Position numbers and translations under genes: made by a program. A DNA stretch of 64,000 nt from assembly GCA_035235625.1 (NCBI GenBank), contig CP141149.1, positions 35,581,753 through 35,645,752 of the forward strand. The letters are read 5' to 3'. The number at the start of each line of letters is the position of its first letter. Positions within the stretch are counted from its first letter, which is position 1. The stretch comes from Saururus chinensis (lineage: Eukaryota > Streptophyta > Magnoliopsida > Piperales > Saururaceae). This document shows positions 12,632-24,020 of this stretch, one piece after another. The notes under the pieces are model-generated. The model was not told the origin of the DNA, searched no databases, and saw nothing but the letters and a program-made list of their open reading frames with translations.

Positions 12632-14153
12632 TTAGAGTAGACATACTTTGGGGTCTGCATTAGGGCTTTGATATGAGCGGTGGTGCTTGGGCGAGACGGC
12701 TGCTAGTATTACAATGCCGCTGAGCAGTGCGAGGCCGAGGCCGAGGCTGTTGACAACAACAGACTCGGGCGAGTGGGTGGAGACATGGAGTCTGGTCTGC
12801 AAGAAGGTGAGCTTCTCTAGGAGACCTGTCTCGGCAGTGGCCACGGCGAGGCCGTAGGTGTAGAGTCCGAGGAAGACATGCCAGGGCAAGATGGTGAATC
12901 TGGTGGAGCGCACCTCCCCTCTATGCCAGAAGCTCATGAATCCCACCACCCACTGCAGCAGACACACAATGATCAGAATTGAGCTGCCACTTTGCAACGC
13001 TGAAACACATGAGTGGCTGTCAAAATTTTGTGAATGCATCAAGTCTATGCTTAGCTCCAGTTGGTTTCCCGAGCCCAGAGCAAATACTGATTTCTACTTT
13101 TTCAATTTACATTTTTGCTAATTTGGGGGGCTGACAGTGTGAGAAGTAAAATAGCTGCAAAAAATTACCACAACATTTGGGGGGTGAGGGCAAACAGGAG
13201 GAAAAGGATGGCTGGAGCACACAAACCTGAGCTCCGAACAGGAAGACGCAAATCAGGCCCATCCATGAATGCAAGCTGTAGAAGTTGGCCACAACGCCTT
13301 CATGTCCGTGAAATTTGGTCCAAATACCAAAAATCCCAGATGCAAGGGCGATTCCTTGCAAGCATAAGTGCACTGATTTTTTGAAGTTTCGAGATCCTGG
13401 CATCCATCTATGCACTAAAATAGCTGCAGGAAATCAGACACTACTTACTATTGGGATTTTTTAAAATTGTTTTTACTCCAGAATCGGGCAGATTAGTCTC
13501 AACTCTGAAGTGATCTTCCCCAATTACTCTCTCAGCAGTGGGAATCAGACCAACAAAAAGTAACTTGGGAAAACCAGCACATTCTAATTACTAAATCCAA
13601 AACAAAACAGCTTTAACAACAACAGACTAGCATCAAATACAAGCATTGAGTTTAAAAAAAAAAGCAAGGAAAATGCTGCATTTCATCAAGTGAGCTTAGT
13701 ACATTTAGAGCATTTTCGGGAAAACGCAGGCATTTTACTCGATCTGAAGATGCAATTTCGCAAATAAGCGTTTTTTATTCCTTTGCTTAAAGGATTCGGG
13801 GTTCAATTGCCTACCTTCGCCACTGACGAGTATGAAACCGATGACCATAAATAAAGGATGTAGCACCTGTGAAAATCAAACGGGAAAGAAAGAAGAAAAC
13901 CAAAGTGGGCATTAGCTCCGACCTGGTTGAGAAAGTAAGGCAGTGCAAACAGCAGAGAGAGAGAGAGAGACCGAGAGAACAAGAGCAAAAAAGGAGGAAA
14001 ACTTACAGCAAAGATGAAATCCTCGTGGGAGGGGGAGAGTGGGAGGAAGCTGGTCTGGAAGACGAGTGCCCAGACAAGGACGAGTGCTGCCACTATGAAA
14101 GCCGAAAATCGGGCAAAGAAGAGAAGCGGAGCTGCATTGCCGGCGGCGGCCAT
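12632..14153 (-). CDS. Transmembrane cytochrome b561, CYB561/CYBASC type (4 exons, 238 aa)
   Basis: Membrane di-heme protein that passes electrons from cytosolic ascorbate across a membrane, usually the tonoplast, to monodehydroascorbate or ferric iron. Exons in order: 14153-14007, 13866-13815, 13423-13227 and 12952-12632. Splice sites are GT..AG and the total is 717 nt without an internal stop. The four heme-ligand histidines are in place: H52 (VLHPLFM), H85 (KKSVHLCLQG), H118 (YSLHSWMGL) and H157 (LPWHVFLGL). KKSVHLCLQ also overlaps the ascorbate-binding segment, and the helices are hydrophobic. Length matches the plant family (about 230-240 aa). The MAAAGNAAP start is chosen because it begins just before the first membrane helix; an in-frame ATG 75 nt upstream would add an atypical tail. 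The gene lacks the DOMON domain seen in longer relatives. Confidence 0.95.
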
Positions 14154-14780
14154 CGGGTCCGATGATGCTACTGCGCATCTGTGGCACGGACAGACTTGTA
14201 CTAGATCACCCAATTCCAATTCCCTCACATTAAAAATTTACCTCTAATTTTCTTATTAACTTAATTAAAACACTTAACCACTAAAGTAGATTTTAATGCC
14301 AGGCATAGCTGGCTTAATAGAGAAGATTTATATTCCAGTCATTCCCGCTTGTCGGATGCCCGTTAAGGGTAATTAAAATATCTGCCGACAGCACGTGATA
14401 ATTGATTTGGGTTTTAACCGCGGTCTGGACTCGCTCACTCCACGGATCTACGCATCCCTTTGTTTGTATATACCAAGGAAAGGCATTAATAATTTAATAC
14501 ATGGATCAAGACTAATGTTTTAAAAATTGGCCCCGACCACTCTCTCCAATTAATTGTCAGGCCGGGTCAATTGGGTTGAACTTGGTTCACCCATTTTTTC
14601 TTAAGTTAGATTAAATATAATAATTATATATATAATATTTATATAAAATTTTCATTAAATTAATAACTCAGTGGTTAGAGAGTATGCACGATCCCGCCTC
14701 CATTCGGAATTTTTTCTAGAGCAATGTTAAAAAAATTTATATTAAATCAATTAGATGATTATCATGTGTATAACAAAACT

Positions 14781-14850
14781 GGTGTAGCTTAATGGGTTAA
14801 GCATTTTCAATGGCCTCCGGACTCCGGATTGAGTTCGAATCTTACCTCAC
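14781..14850 (+). repeat. SINE-like tRNA-derived head
   Basis: GTGTAGCTTAATGGGTTAAGC fits a polymerase III A box, and GAGTTCGAATCTTACC about 35 nt later fits a B box. The arms do not fold as a sound tRNA, so a SINE head or decayed tRNA copy is more likely than a functional tRNA. An A-box-like segment at about 14662-14690 may be a second relic. Confidence 0.5.
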
Positions 14851-14892
14851 ATAAATGATATTTTTTATAAAATCCTCTACAATGAATATTAA

Positions 14893-15303
14893 GGGGGCGT
14901 TTGGTAAATAATTTTAAGTAGAAATAAAATAGATTGGTTTTAGATTCAATTTTTGAAAAGAAAAGCAAAAATAGAAGATATTTTGTTCTAAGTTTTAGTG
15001 GATAATTTTAAAGGGAAATTGGATTTTAGCTCACTTTTGATTTTTATATGTAAAATAACAAAAATATCCTCTAACATAATTATCATACAAAAGAAATGAT
15101 AGGTAAAATGTCTTTTCACATCGTTTCAAAAATTAAATTATTTTCTTACATAAGAAATGATTTTAGGTCAATTCGGTTTGAATTGACCCAAAATATAATT
15201 ACTACCGGGAAAGCGATTTTACCTTTAAATCTTCCTTCCAAACGGTTTTAACATAAGAAAGAAATGACTTAAAAATAGGAGAAAGTGCCTCCCAAATGGG
15301 CCC
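14893..15303. mobile_element. Harbinger/Tourist-like MITE with TAA target duplication
   Basis: A 411-bp AT-rich unit is flanked on both sides by TAA (14890-14892 and 15304-15306). The left end GGGGGCGTTTGGTAA faces an inverted right end that reads GGGCCCATTTGGGAGG. A three-base TAA/TTA duplication with G-rich inverted ends is typical of PIF/Harbinger MITEs. It encodes no protein. Confidence 0.7.
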
Positions 15304-15383
15304 TAAACCAGACCAACTTGAGCCAATTGGGTTGACTTAAACCTAGTCCAACTGATTGGGTTGGTCTGGGTTTTAAAACACTA

Positions 15384-17040
15384 ATCAGATTGATTTTGAC
15401 TCCCTCAAACTCTTTCAATTGACAAGTGACTCATTGCCTACATGTGATTTGATTGCCCTTTTCTTTTTTGATTTTGTTATTTGATCTAGACAGAGCTTCG
15501 ATGGGTATTCTTTCTCCTTGGTCTTTCCTTTAGTTACCTAAAATTTATTGTTAGCTTTCTAAACCTGTTGTCCAAAAATGTATTTTTTATATTCTCTAAG
15601 GATAATGTCTCATGCATAAGAGCTAAGAGCGCTTCATCCATGAAATTAAATAAAGCTACTAATATAAGATGGAGGGAGTATAGCTTTCAAGCACTTCTTT
15701 TAAAAGATTTAAAGTTATTTCACATAAATTTATTAATAATATATCATCTTAATTTTTAAAAGTTTGTTGGGTAAATGGATGCAGTTTTAATGTTCCCCAA
15801 TGACAATGCGTCTAATATGAGAAATACATGAGAGCCTTTAATATTTAAGATTGATAACTCATAGGTTACAGCATGTTAGCATCTAAAAGTGCCTAAAAGT
15901 TATACTCCCTTCATCTTATATTAATAATTCTCTTTAATTTTTTAAAATAAATTAAAATTAACTTATTTTAAAAAACCAAATGGAGAACAGAAAAATATAC
16001 CCTAATATCGAATAATAGGCAATGTTTTCAAAACTTACAGTAAACGCTTCTAATTATTAACACAGATGTGGATAGGTTCAATGAACTTAGTTTCTATTTT
16101 CTATTTTAATTTACACATCTAAAGCGTTTCGATTATGTTTCTCGTATTAAGGGTTTCCCTTCTATTATGTCTTTATTTCTAACAACATTTACCGGTAACT
16201 TCGGACCTCAAAGCGGCCCACTTAGTAGTTAGCACATGACCATGGTTCTCGATGACCCTACATCACGCCAGTTACGGTTGATTCGTGCTGACTGCTTTCC
16301 TATCGTTTTTGCCAAATGGCATAATCATTATACCTTCCTATGAACGGGAGCCTTCAATCAAGTTGTTTCTCTATCATCGAATTTGGTTGGTTAGAAAATT
16401 ACATAGGTGGGCAATGCCAGGTTCTTCTAATGAAATTAAGCATTAAACTTCAGACCACAAACAAGGTAAAAAAATTAAGAATTCAATCACATAACTACTG
16501 GGAGTTATTGGGTTTTTTGGTGTACATCTATGTATATGTGGCAGATAGACTTAGATAAAACTTGGATAAAACATAATGCAGTCCCGGGCCTCCCGGCCAG
16601 ACACAGACAACCCTTTACCCATGTTTTTTTCTAACCGTGAGCACCCCCAAGAGGCCAAGCCAAGCATCCAAGGGGTGCAAAGAAGCTTCTACTGTTTTTC
16701 CTATTGCAGACAAAGCAGGAAAGAACGATTGATTAGTACCACGAAAAACAAAAGATTGGTTACAAACATACGTGCCATGCATTGGCATCGGTTGAGCTAC
16801 AATAACTGGGGATAAACAGATTACAAGCCCCAAAGAATAAGTAGTACACAAACACACTTGTCTCTCTTTCCCTACACTATCTCCATCTACTCTACATTTG
16901 TATGTGACAAGATAACAAACTTGTTACTGTGACTCCTGCCTAACATACATAGTTAAACACAACGAAAAAGAACAATTAGCCATAGAGAATACAGCCATCA
17001 CCACTCCTTTACCCTTTCGCTCTCCTAAGAAATTTTCCAC
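15384..17040. other. Intergenic, no gene; two MITE ends
   Basis: No gene is supported. Two Stowaway-like ends are visible: TAATATAAGATGGAGGGAGTA at about 15660-15680 and CTCCCTTCATCTTATATTAA at about 15905-15925. The last few hundred bases should hold the 3' untranslated region of the hAT-derived gene. Confidence 0.45.
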
Positions 17041-20000
17041 TTAGTGTTTGTCGGAAACAGCTGCAGCAGACTGGAGCAACTTCTCACAGTCAATTTCTGT
17101 TGACCGATACTTCAGCTTGAACCCGCTCTGCATCCAGGACCTGATGCAGAGAACGGCTTGGGCAATGCTATGAGGCAAACAAATTCTCCGTTTATCTACA
17201 TCATCCCCTTTGCCAGAGAAAACCTCTTCTGGGGCCACTGATGTTGCCTGGACGGCTAGGTAATCCCGTGCCATGACAGAAAGTCTTGGGTATCTAGTGC
17301 TGTTAGCCTTCCACCATTCAAAGACATCTGTGCCGATTGAGGCAGGGGGCTCTGCTAAATACTGTGTCAGCTCATCAGTGGCACCACTCATACTCGCTCT
17401 CCTCTTCTTCCTTGCAATTTCCTCAGCAAAGGATACACCACCCCCAGCGTCATTGTCTTGAGGACCACTGTACATGCCATTGGCAAGAGCTGGGACATGG
17501 CTACCATAAGTCCTCAAAAAATGATTTCGAGCTTCTTCCAGATTATTTTCTTTGTTCAAGTTCTCAGGGAGGAGCTCCCCTTTGATACGTGGGTCAAGGA
17601 CAGCCGCCATATAGGTGTATAGATTCTGAACTTGGCTGCTGTAGCTCCCAACTTTCTGGGCCATGCCATCGGCCCCAGTCTTCAACCATTCAGGATTCCC
17701 ACGGGAATCTCGGCATGCTGTGATCATTTCAGTGATATGGTCCATGAAAAAGAGAACTAACCCAATAGTGGGGGATTTGCTTGTGCACAGATTCGTTGTT
17801 GTCTTATAAAAGGGTTCAAGAAATGTGTGCATTATAATCATCACACTCTTCTCTGCAGGGCTGAGGAGTATCTTTTGAAATCCCAGAGTATCGTCATGCT
17901 TACGAACAACTGTATCAATGGCTCCATAGGCCTGCAAATCCAAAAAGAATGAATTAAAGATCGATCTTCCTCTTAAAAAAACAGCTAGATATCGGCAAAG
18001 AAAGAACTGTACTCTTTACTCAGCTACTTAATATTGACAACCTAAATATTTGTGACCAAGAACATCTACAAAGTCAACAGAAATTCGGGCAAGATGAAAG
18101 AATGGAAAGAGAAAAACCAACTAAAGAACCAATAATTGGAATCCACTATGATAATTTTCACAACCGGAAGGTCCTAATCATTAGCAGCTATAAGCTGCAT
18201 CATCAATACATAGGATGTTCAGTGGCCAGGACCATTTAGTCAGTGATCAAATCTGATGCCTTGTGCAAATTGAACCCTTCCACTTCATGCACGCAACACT
18301 ACAATTCAACAACCTAGCAAAGTACTCCTTCATTATCACTACTATTTAAAATAGCTACAGGCACGAGCAAGCTGTTTTACAAGGCTAGACTGAAATAAAT
18401 TTGAAGCCACCACAAGATCCCCATCATCAACTAGCTAGACTGAACATTTCCAAGGGAGTAGAAGATACCTTACGGACAAGATCCAGAATAACATAATTGC
18501 CACTCCACCGTGTAGAAATATCAAGAGGAAGTTTCCAAAAATCATCTTGATAAGCCACAACCATTTGCCTGAATTCTTCTGAATAATCCAAAGAAGCATT
18601 CACCTCAAGTACAAATTCTCTTATCTTAGACATCATCTGCTTTACCATTTTCAAAGCATCATCTATAATCAAGTTCAGCATTCGAGCAGCACAAGGTATG
18701 AAAAAGAGTGACAACTTCCGAGCATCCAAATCCTCTTTCAGCTTACCCTGGCTGTTATCGACAGTACAAGAAAGGATTTTGTTTTCAATGTCAAACATAT
18801 TAAGGATCTTCAGTAAGTTGTTGTCAACATCCAAAACCCCATAAGGTATGCGAGATACGTCAAGAAGAACTTTGTGTGGATCCCAGTTCTCATCAATCCA
18901 GTGACATGTGATGCTCATATAGCACACCTGATCATATGAAGTCCAAAAATCAAGTGCAATGGAGATCTTAGAATTTACATGCACCAAATCCCTCCTTACA
19001 TCCTCTTGCATGCTTCGGAACACCTCATGGATAATTGTGTGAACTTGGTCCTTGTGCCATAACTTGATGGAGGGATTTAAGAATTTTAAGCAATTTGCTA
19101 GACCTTCATCTTCAAAAGTCAAGAGAGGAAGTGATCCTCCAATGATCCACTTAATAATCAACCAGTTGAGATGATCAAGATCAACATTAGGGGGCTTTGC
19201 CTGAGATTGAGGCTTTTTGATTGCTAGTGCAGTAACAGTTGGTTGTGAGACCTGTTGTGTGACATCATCACCCTGCTGACGATCATATCCAGGATGCCGG
19301 TGATTGAGATGTCTGCCAAGATTTCCTTCAACCAGCCATCAAAGCAAGAATGTCAAAACCAAAAACACCAATTTTTTGTAAACATACTAATGTATAAGCA
19401 TGGATGTACAGCAATATAGTGTAACAAGAATAAGAATGTTTGGCACTGAAACCCACCATGCTCATGTGAAGATCATTTTCCACAGAAAAATTTGTCCCGA
19501 GCATTATTAGTGAAAACAACACTAGCTAAAACCAAAAGTCTATTTTTATTGGCCAGAGCCATAACGGATTATCTCCCAAAGTCTCCCCTTTATGGATACG
19601 TTTTCGTGAATTTTCTTAAATTAACTCTTAAATTGCTTTCATATAATAATATAACAATGGAGTTGCCCTGACCTTAGTTTACTCCCTATGGCCCCATTAT
19701 TAAATGGTTTACATCATAAAATTATGGTTCAACCAAGTTAAGCTGACTGCCTTAAGCTACACCTTTGCAACATACAAATCTTCAATGCTAAACTCAGAAT
19801 GACAAGCAGGCTTCTGTCTAGCATTGAGAGACAAAGCTCACCAGTAGCTGTGGCCATAGAGTAACTTTGCTTGCAGAATTTGCATCGGCGACTTTTCCCA
19901 TCCGGAGCAGTCTCAAAGAATTTGAGATACAGGGATGTCATTGACTTCTTCCTTGGCTTAGCTGAAGGAGTTGCATTTACTTTTTCTGCAGAACTCAATC

Positions 20001-20049
20001 CAAGATCTATACCTTCCACACTAGGCGCTATAATTGTCATGTCCATCAT
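17041..20049 (-). CDS. BED zinc finger / hAT transposase-derived protein, probably domesticated (3 coding exons, 651 aa)
   Basis: Exons in order: 20049-19842, 19325-18469 and 17931-17041. GT..AG junctions restore one frame of 1956 nt without a stop. Residues about 32-82 form a BED zinc finger (C56, C59, H75, H80). The middle exon is the RNase-H-like transposase region, with aspartates in ALDFWTSYD and CTVDNSQ and a conserved STRWSGNY. The C-terminal hAT dimerisation domain (about 541-625) includes FEWWKANSTRYPRLS and VAPEEVFS. The usual Cys-x-x-His near the insertion domain reads CAAR, and the SERVFS motif reads PEEVFS, both unlike active transposases. From memory it resembles the Arabidopsis BED/hAT gene At1g18560 along its length. 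Intact introns and absent terminal repeats argue for a host gene, probably a nuclear DNA-binding protein. An acceptor at 20067, 17 nt upstream of the ATG, suggests a 5' leader intron. Confidence 0.88.
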
Positions 20050-20383
20050 GGCTTTGGACTCTAGCTCTGTAGAAAAGCAAGATCAACTCAGCCATAGATG
20101 TTTCTTCAAATCAACATAAAACCCAAAATTTTCCTTCTACCCAAACCATAAAAAGGTCAAATTCGTAATACATAATTACAAGTAAAAAGAAGTTCATATG
20201 GCACTTCAGGCATGCAACCAGGACCTTGCATGTAAAATGAACATAATGCAGGAGTGATAAAATTGAGAAAACAAAAGCAGATTTTGCTTCCAACTGTAGA
20301 CATAATACCATATCTTCACATTCCACTCTCTTCACGAGAATTGTGGCCTCTCGGGAGAATCGACAATTGCACCTTTTATGCGA

Positions 20384-20455
20384 GCCCACTTAGCTCAGAG
20401 GTTAGAGCATCACATTTGTAATGCAATGGTCATCGGTTCGATTCCGATAGCCGGC
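20384..20455 (+). pseudogene. Plastid trnT-UGU-like tRNA copy in nuclear DNA
   Basis: Strongly resembles plastid tRNA-Thr(UGU): TTAGCTCAGAGGTTAGAGC D arm, TTTGTAA anticodon loop with TGT, and GGTTCGATTCC T arm. Compared with the plastid sequence as I recall it, three CG sites have become CA (acceptor stem and both sides of the anticodon stem), which breaks pairing. It is therefore best read as a dead copy inside a plastid-derived insertion. Confidence 0.75.
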
Positions 20456-20671
20456 CTTTTCTGCTTGTTCGATTTTTTCATGATTGATAATTCATTGTTG
20501 TGGAATAAGAAAACTTTGTATCTTAATGCATGTATTTAATTTATTTGGAGCTATTAGAGCAGGATCCACTTTTTGGGGAATATGAGTTGAAGCAATAACA
20601 AGAATATTTCTAGTGTAACATCTTTCACAATCTTTGGAGAGATAGTTCACTAATAGACCGAGGGATAAGTT

Positions 20672-20771
20672 TGAACAATATAATAGAGAAGTCAAGGTTG
20701 TGAATACTGGCACTGTACTTCAAGTAGGCGTGGCATTGCTCGTATTCATGGTCTTGATGAAGTAATGGCAG
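20672..20771 (+). pseudogene. Fragment of plastid atpA, N-terminal part
   Basis: Translates to [20 protein letters not shown] and, after a frameshift, to the [12 protein letters not shown] region of plastid ATP synthase subunit alpha. Only about 33 codons survive. The nuclear setting and the frameshift mark it as plastid-derived debris. Confidence 0.8.
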
Positions 20772-20969
20772 GATTATTTGAAGATATGATAAAATCAGAA
20801 TCGTAGGAGTATGATCTTTCTATATGCAATACATAAGATATGACGAACAATTGCCAATCCAAAGGGCTAGACTAATTGAATTGTGAATATTTAAGTTTAA
20901 GGGATCCCGGATCGTTTTCACTGAAATCGAGACCGTTGTGTCACTGAAATACAACAAACAATAAGAATA

Positions 20970-21104
20970 TGCCGGAATTCGTCCTGCTATTAATGTGGGT
21001 ATTTCAGTATCCAGAGTAGGATCTGCGGCTCAAATTAAAGCCATGAAACTAGTAGCTGGTAAATTAAAATTGGAACAAGCTCAATTTGCAGAGCTAGAAG
21101 CCAT
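20970..21104 (+). pseudogene. Fragment of plastid atpA, C-terminal part
   Basis: The frame reads [20 protein letters not shown] followed by [17 protein letters not shown], the well-conserved segment of plastid ATP synthase alpha, and then loses similarity. The middle of the gene is missing relative to the copy at 20672-20771, so the insertion was rearranged. Confidence 0.85.
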
Positions 21105-22994
21105 TGTCTTCTATCTTCACTTCGGAACTCCCTATAGAAGCAATAGAAATTGCTTTGACTTCGTAATCTTGGGTAATAATAGTCAATTAATTGATTATTA
21201 TTTATTCATAAAAATAAACTTGAAGGACTTACAGTTAAACATAAAACGAAAAGCCACCTAACACAAACAGAAGTCAAACACAAATTTATCTGGAGACAAA
21301 ATTAAAGAAAAATGCAACAATTTTGCATGCATTCCATTATAATGATAAAATTTCTATTTGATTCAACTTCTTGAAATTTGTATTAATGGAAACAAAGTAA
21401 CATAAATGTTGCATAGCCACAGTCACTAAAAGGTAATATTAGTGATTGATAGCACCGCAAAAGCAGCACTAATATAGAGGAAACACGTTTCTGACCTGGA
21501 AATCAAACTTGTGGAATTCGCACAAAATGTATCCTCATTCACAGAGAACAGGTTCTGCTGAACTGATTCTTAACTAAAGAGAAGTTTTACCGATGCTAAT
21601 GCATTTCGGTGGAAGCTAAGATGGCTTAGATTTTTACCGGAATGTTATAGAATAAATATACACAATGTTCTATTCTTTATAAAATTAAATTCCTAAAAGT
21701 CTAAGCAATATCACACACAACAATACATTTAAATTTACATGCAAATAATGGACAGCTACATATTTCCATATCCTTTTTTTTCTACTGTATCTTAGTGCTA
21801 TTGTAACAAAAAACATCCTACATATTCATGAAAATTAATAGATGAGCTATAATATTTTTCTTATAATCAATACAGAAAGAAATATCATAACCTAGTCTGC
21901 AGCAATTGCAGAAAGCATGAGATATCACAGCTACAAAAATGTCAAACTAAAACTATATACTCAAGGTTAGTTCCGGAGTTCAATAAGCTCAGTTGAACAG
22001 CTTCTACATTCAAGAGTGTGAATTCGTCTTAATAAGATGCCCGAAAACATAATATTGCAATTAACAATTACCTTTCATGTTTTTGAATGCATTGTTGACA
22101 TTCCAATCCATTATGATACAAGCACCAATCACTCACTCTTCCACCCTGGTGATCCAAAAGAAATGTAAGTAGTACCCATCAAGTAATTTTCTAGGTTTGC
22201 GTGAAAGAATTTCTAAGATTAAAAGAAAGGTTAAATCTCTCTCACCCCAAAAGGCAATTCTACTCCTTTCCAATGCGCCTTGTCTGCAAGAACAGTCACT
22301 ATATTATTGTAAGCATGTCTTCCAAAGAATATCATGTTACTACCCTTAGCAGCAAATAAGTACGGTTACAACATTACTAAAGGATGGATATGTTGGAAAC
22401 CCAAAAAACATTCCAGAATCACGATAGAATTTACAGGCATGTACTTTATAAAAGTTTCTGGGTGTATTCGTCCTAAGAATATGCGAGTTATTGAATTTAT
22501 TAAGCAAATTACATTTTAGTCATTTATGCTCATAATGATAATTAAAAAGTAAGTTTAAAAAAGGAAGTTTTCAATATGCAATGTCTACGCCTCATAACCG
22601 ATATTAATGGAGTCCATCAGGAACCACAACAGATCTTAGGTTGACAAACGTTTCTCCAATACTATGTCCTATACTGTACGACAATCTTTGGATGGCTCTT
22701 TAGGAGAGGAGAATTGGTCGATAGAATCGGCACTTTGTTCTCAAACGGCACAGAACACACAGCCCAAAAAAACAACAGAAACCAAGCAGACAAATAATCA
22801 CTAAAACCGCTGCCCCCGAAGCGGTCATACATACGTTGCCACCCGCAGCAATAGCCAGATATGTATTTTTCTCTATCCATCGTCCTAGTAGGAAACCAAT
22901 GCTGTATTAACTGTAACTTGCCAAATAACAAACAAAAGAAGTAATAAAATTGTTGTTTCCAGACAGCGTTCCGAAATAACAATTTATGGTTCAC

Positions 22995-23480
22995 CTCAAA
23001 ATTGAAGATGGTCTCACTCAAGAGTCCAGAGCACGATCCAAACGCAAGCTCGCCGCGACAGGAGAAAGGAAGCAGCAGAGATGAAGTGGAAGAAGAAACA
23101 AAAGTGAAACTTGGGACGATCGCAATGGAGAAATCAGAACGGCAAATGAAGAGGGAGGAGAGTGGACGTAGGAGAAGAGAGGTCTGAACTCTGAAGACTG
23201 AGAGGACTGAGGAGAGCGCGCGGGAGTGAGGAGTTGCAGGAAGCCGAAATCGAAAAGGGAGCCGGATCGGCGCCGGATCGGAGCCGAGCGCGAGAGAGGG
23301 AAGAGAGGAGTGAGAGGGTTTTTCGGGGCTGGTGACTCGACGCCTGTTTCGAGAGGAGCCGCGACGCCCCCAGAGACCTCACAAGGAGAAATATGGCGTT
23401 TTTTAAAATTGTTAAACCGCAGGCAGATTTGTTGACGCTTCGCCCTGACGGCGACGCCTCGCTCCTTTGGCTCCGTCTCT
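22995..23480 (-). promoter_or_regulatory. Probable leader/promoter of the hAT-derived gene
   Basis: A GC-rich block, pyrimidine-rich on the minus strand (CTCTCC, TCTTCC runs), stands out from AT-rich surroundings and ends at a possible donor at 22994. It has long open frames on both strands, none recognisable. It most likely holds the transcription start and untranslated first exon of the gene to its left. This is inference from position and composition. Confidence 0.35.
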
Positions 23481-23769
23481 GCGCCTTTCACTTTTTCGGC
23501 TTTTTTGTATGATGGAGCTCTGTAGCCGCCGATAGCTGTTAGTTGCGCATTGCCGTATGAACAGCTGGTGCACGACACACATTCACGGCTCAGGCTTTTT
23601 AGCGTAGAGCCCATAGCAAATGTGTGCGTGTTGCGCAGCAACCTGTGTCGCACACTAGATCTTCATGCACTGACGAGCGCCATCGCACCTATGCTCGGAA
23701 CATGACTACAAAATGTCGCTTAAGTCGCCCAGCCCAAAAAAACTACTACTATTTTTGTCGAGAGAGGCT

Positions 23770-24020
23770 ACGAATGAAATGGAGCTCCTTCCAGCCATTC
23801 AGCTTCAGTTTTATAAAAAAGGGAGGGTAACTAAGGCGGTCAGTTTCATCAAAAGGGAGGGTAATCAGGCGGCTTATTCGTTAGCCCGTCTAGTTAAGAA
23901 TCTAAGCTATAACTAGGGAGTGACAAGACAACCTTCCTCACTTCGTTTTCTCTGGCAACTTTTGTAATTTGTTGTTGTTGTGATTGGTTGTTTTAGTTGG
24001 TTTCTCTCATAAAAAAAAAA
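23770..24020 (+). mobile_element. 3' end of a LINE (non-LTR retrotransposon) remnant
   Basis: A plus-strand frame ends with IKREGNQAAYSLARL, matching the C-terminal RNase H segment (REGNxxADSLAR) of plant LINE polyproteins. A stop codon follows at about 23914, then about 90 nt of trailer, then a run of ten A at 24011-24020. The truncated 5' side and the A tail are typical of a LINE insertion. I could not define its 5' limit. Confidence 0.65.

Larger units (their letters stand above)
14513..15383. mobile_element. hAT-like non-autonomous element (MITE), containing two other insertions
   Basis: The ends are inverted: TAATGTTTTAAAA at the left and the complement of TAGTGTTTTAAAACCCAG at the right. 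Both fit the hAT terminal consensus YARNG. Subterminal regions rich in GGGTTGA/TCAACCC resemble those of the element at 30577-31962. The flanking 8-mers ATCAAGAC and ATCAGATT match at only four positions, so any target duplication has decayed. The interior carries a SINE-like head and a Harbinger-like MITE. No protein is encoded. Confidence 0.55.
20067..22994 (-). other. Probable 5'-leader intron of the hAT-derived gene
   Basis: On the minus strand TTTCTACAG ends at 20067, just before the leader AGCTAGAGTCC and the ATG. A possible matching donor (TTTTGAG/GTGAAC) lies at 22994, next to a GC-rich leader-like block. The intron would contain the plastid insertion. No coding sequence is recognised between 21105 and 22994. 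The donor choice is inference. Confidence 0.4.

Noticed and set aside
20384..20455. Functional nuclear tRNA-Thr
   Set aside because: It is plastid-type, the anticodon stem has two mismatches, and plastid atpA pieces follow, so it is part of a plastid insertion.
23018..23653. 211-codon minus-strand frame in the GC-rich leader block
   Set aside because: No family resemblance; better explained as untranslated leader and promoter of the hAT-derived gene.
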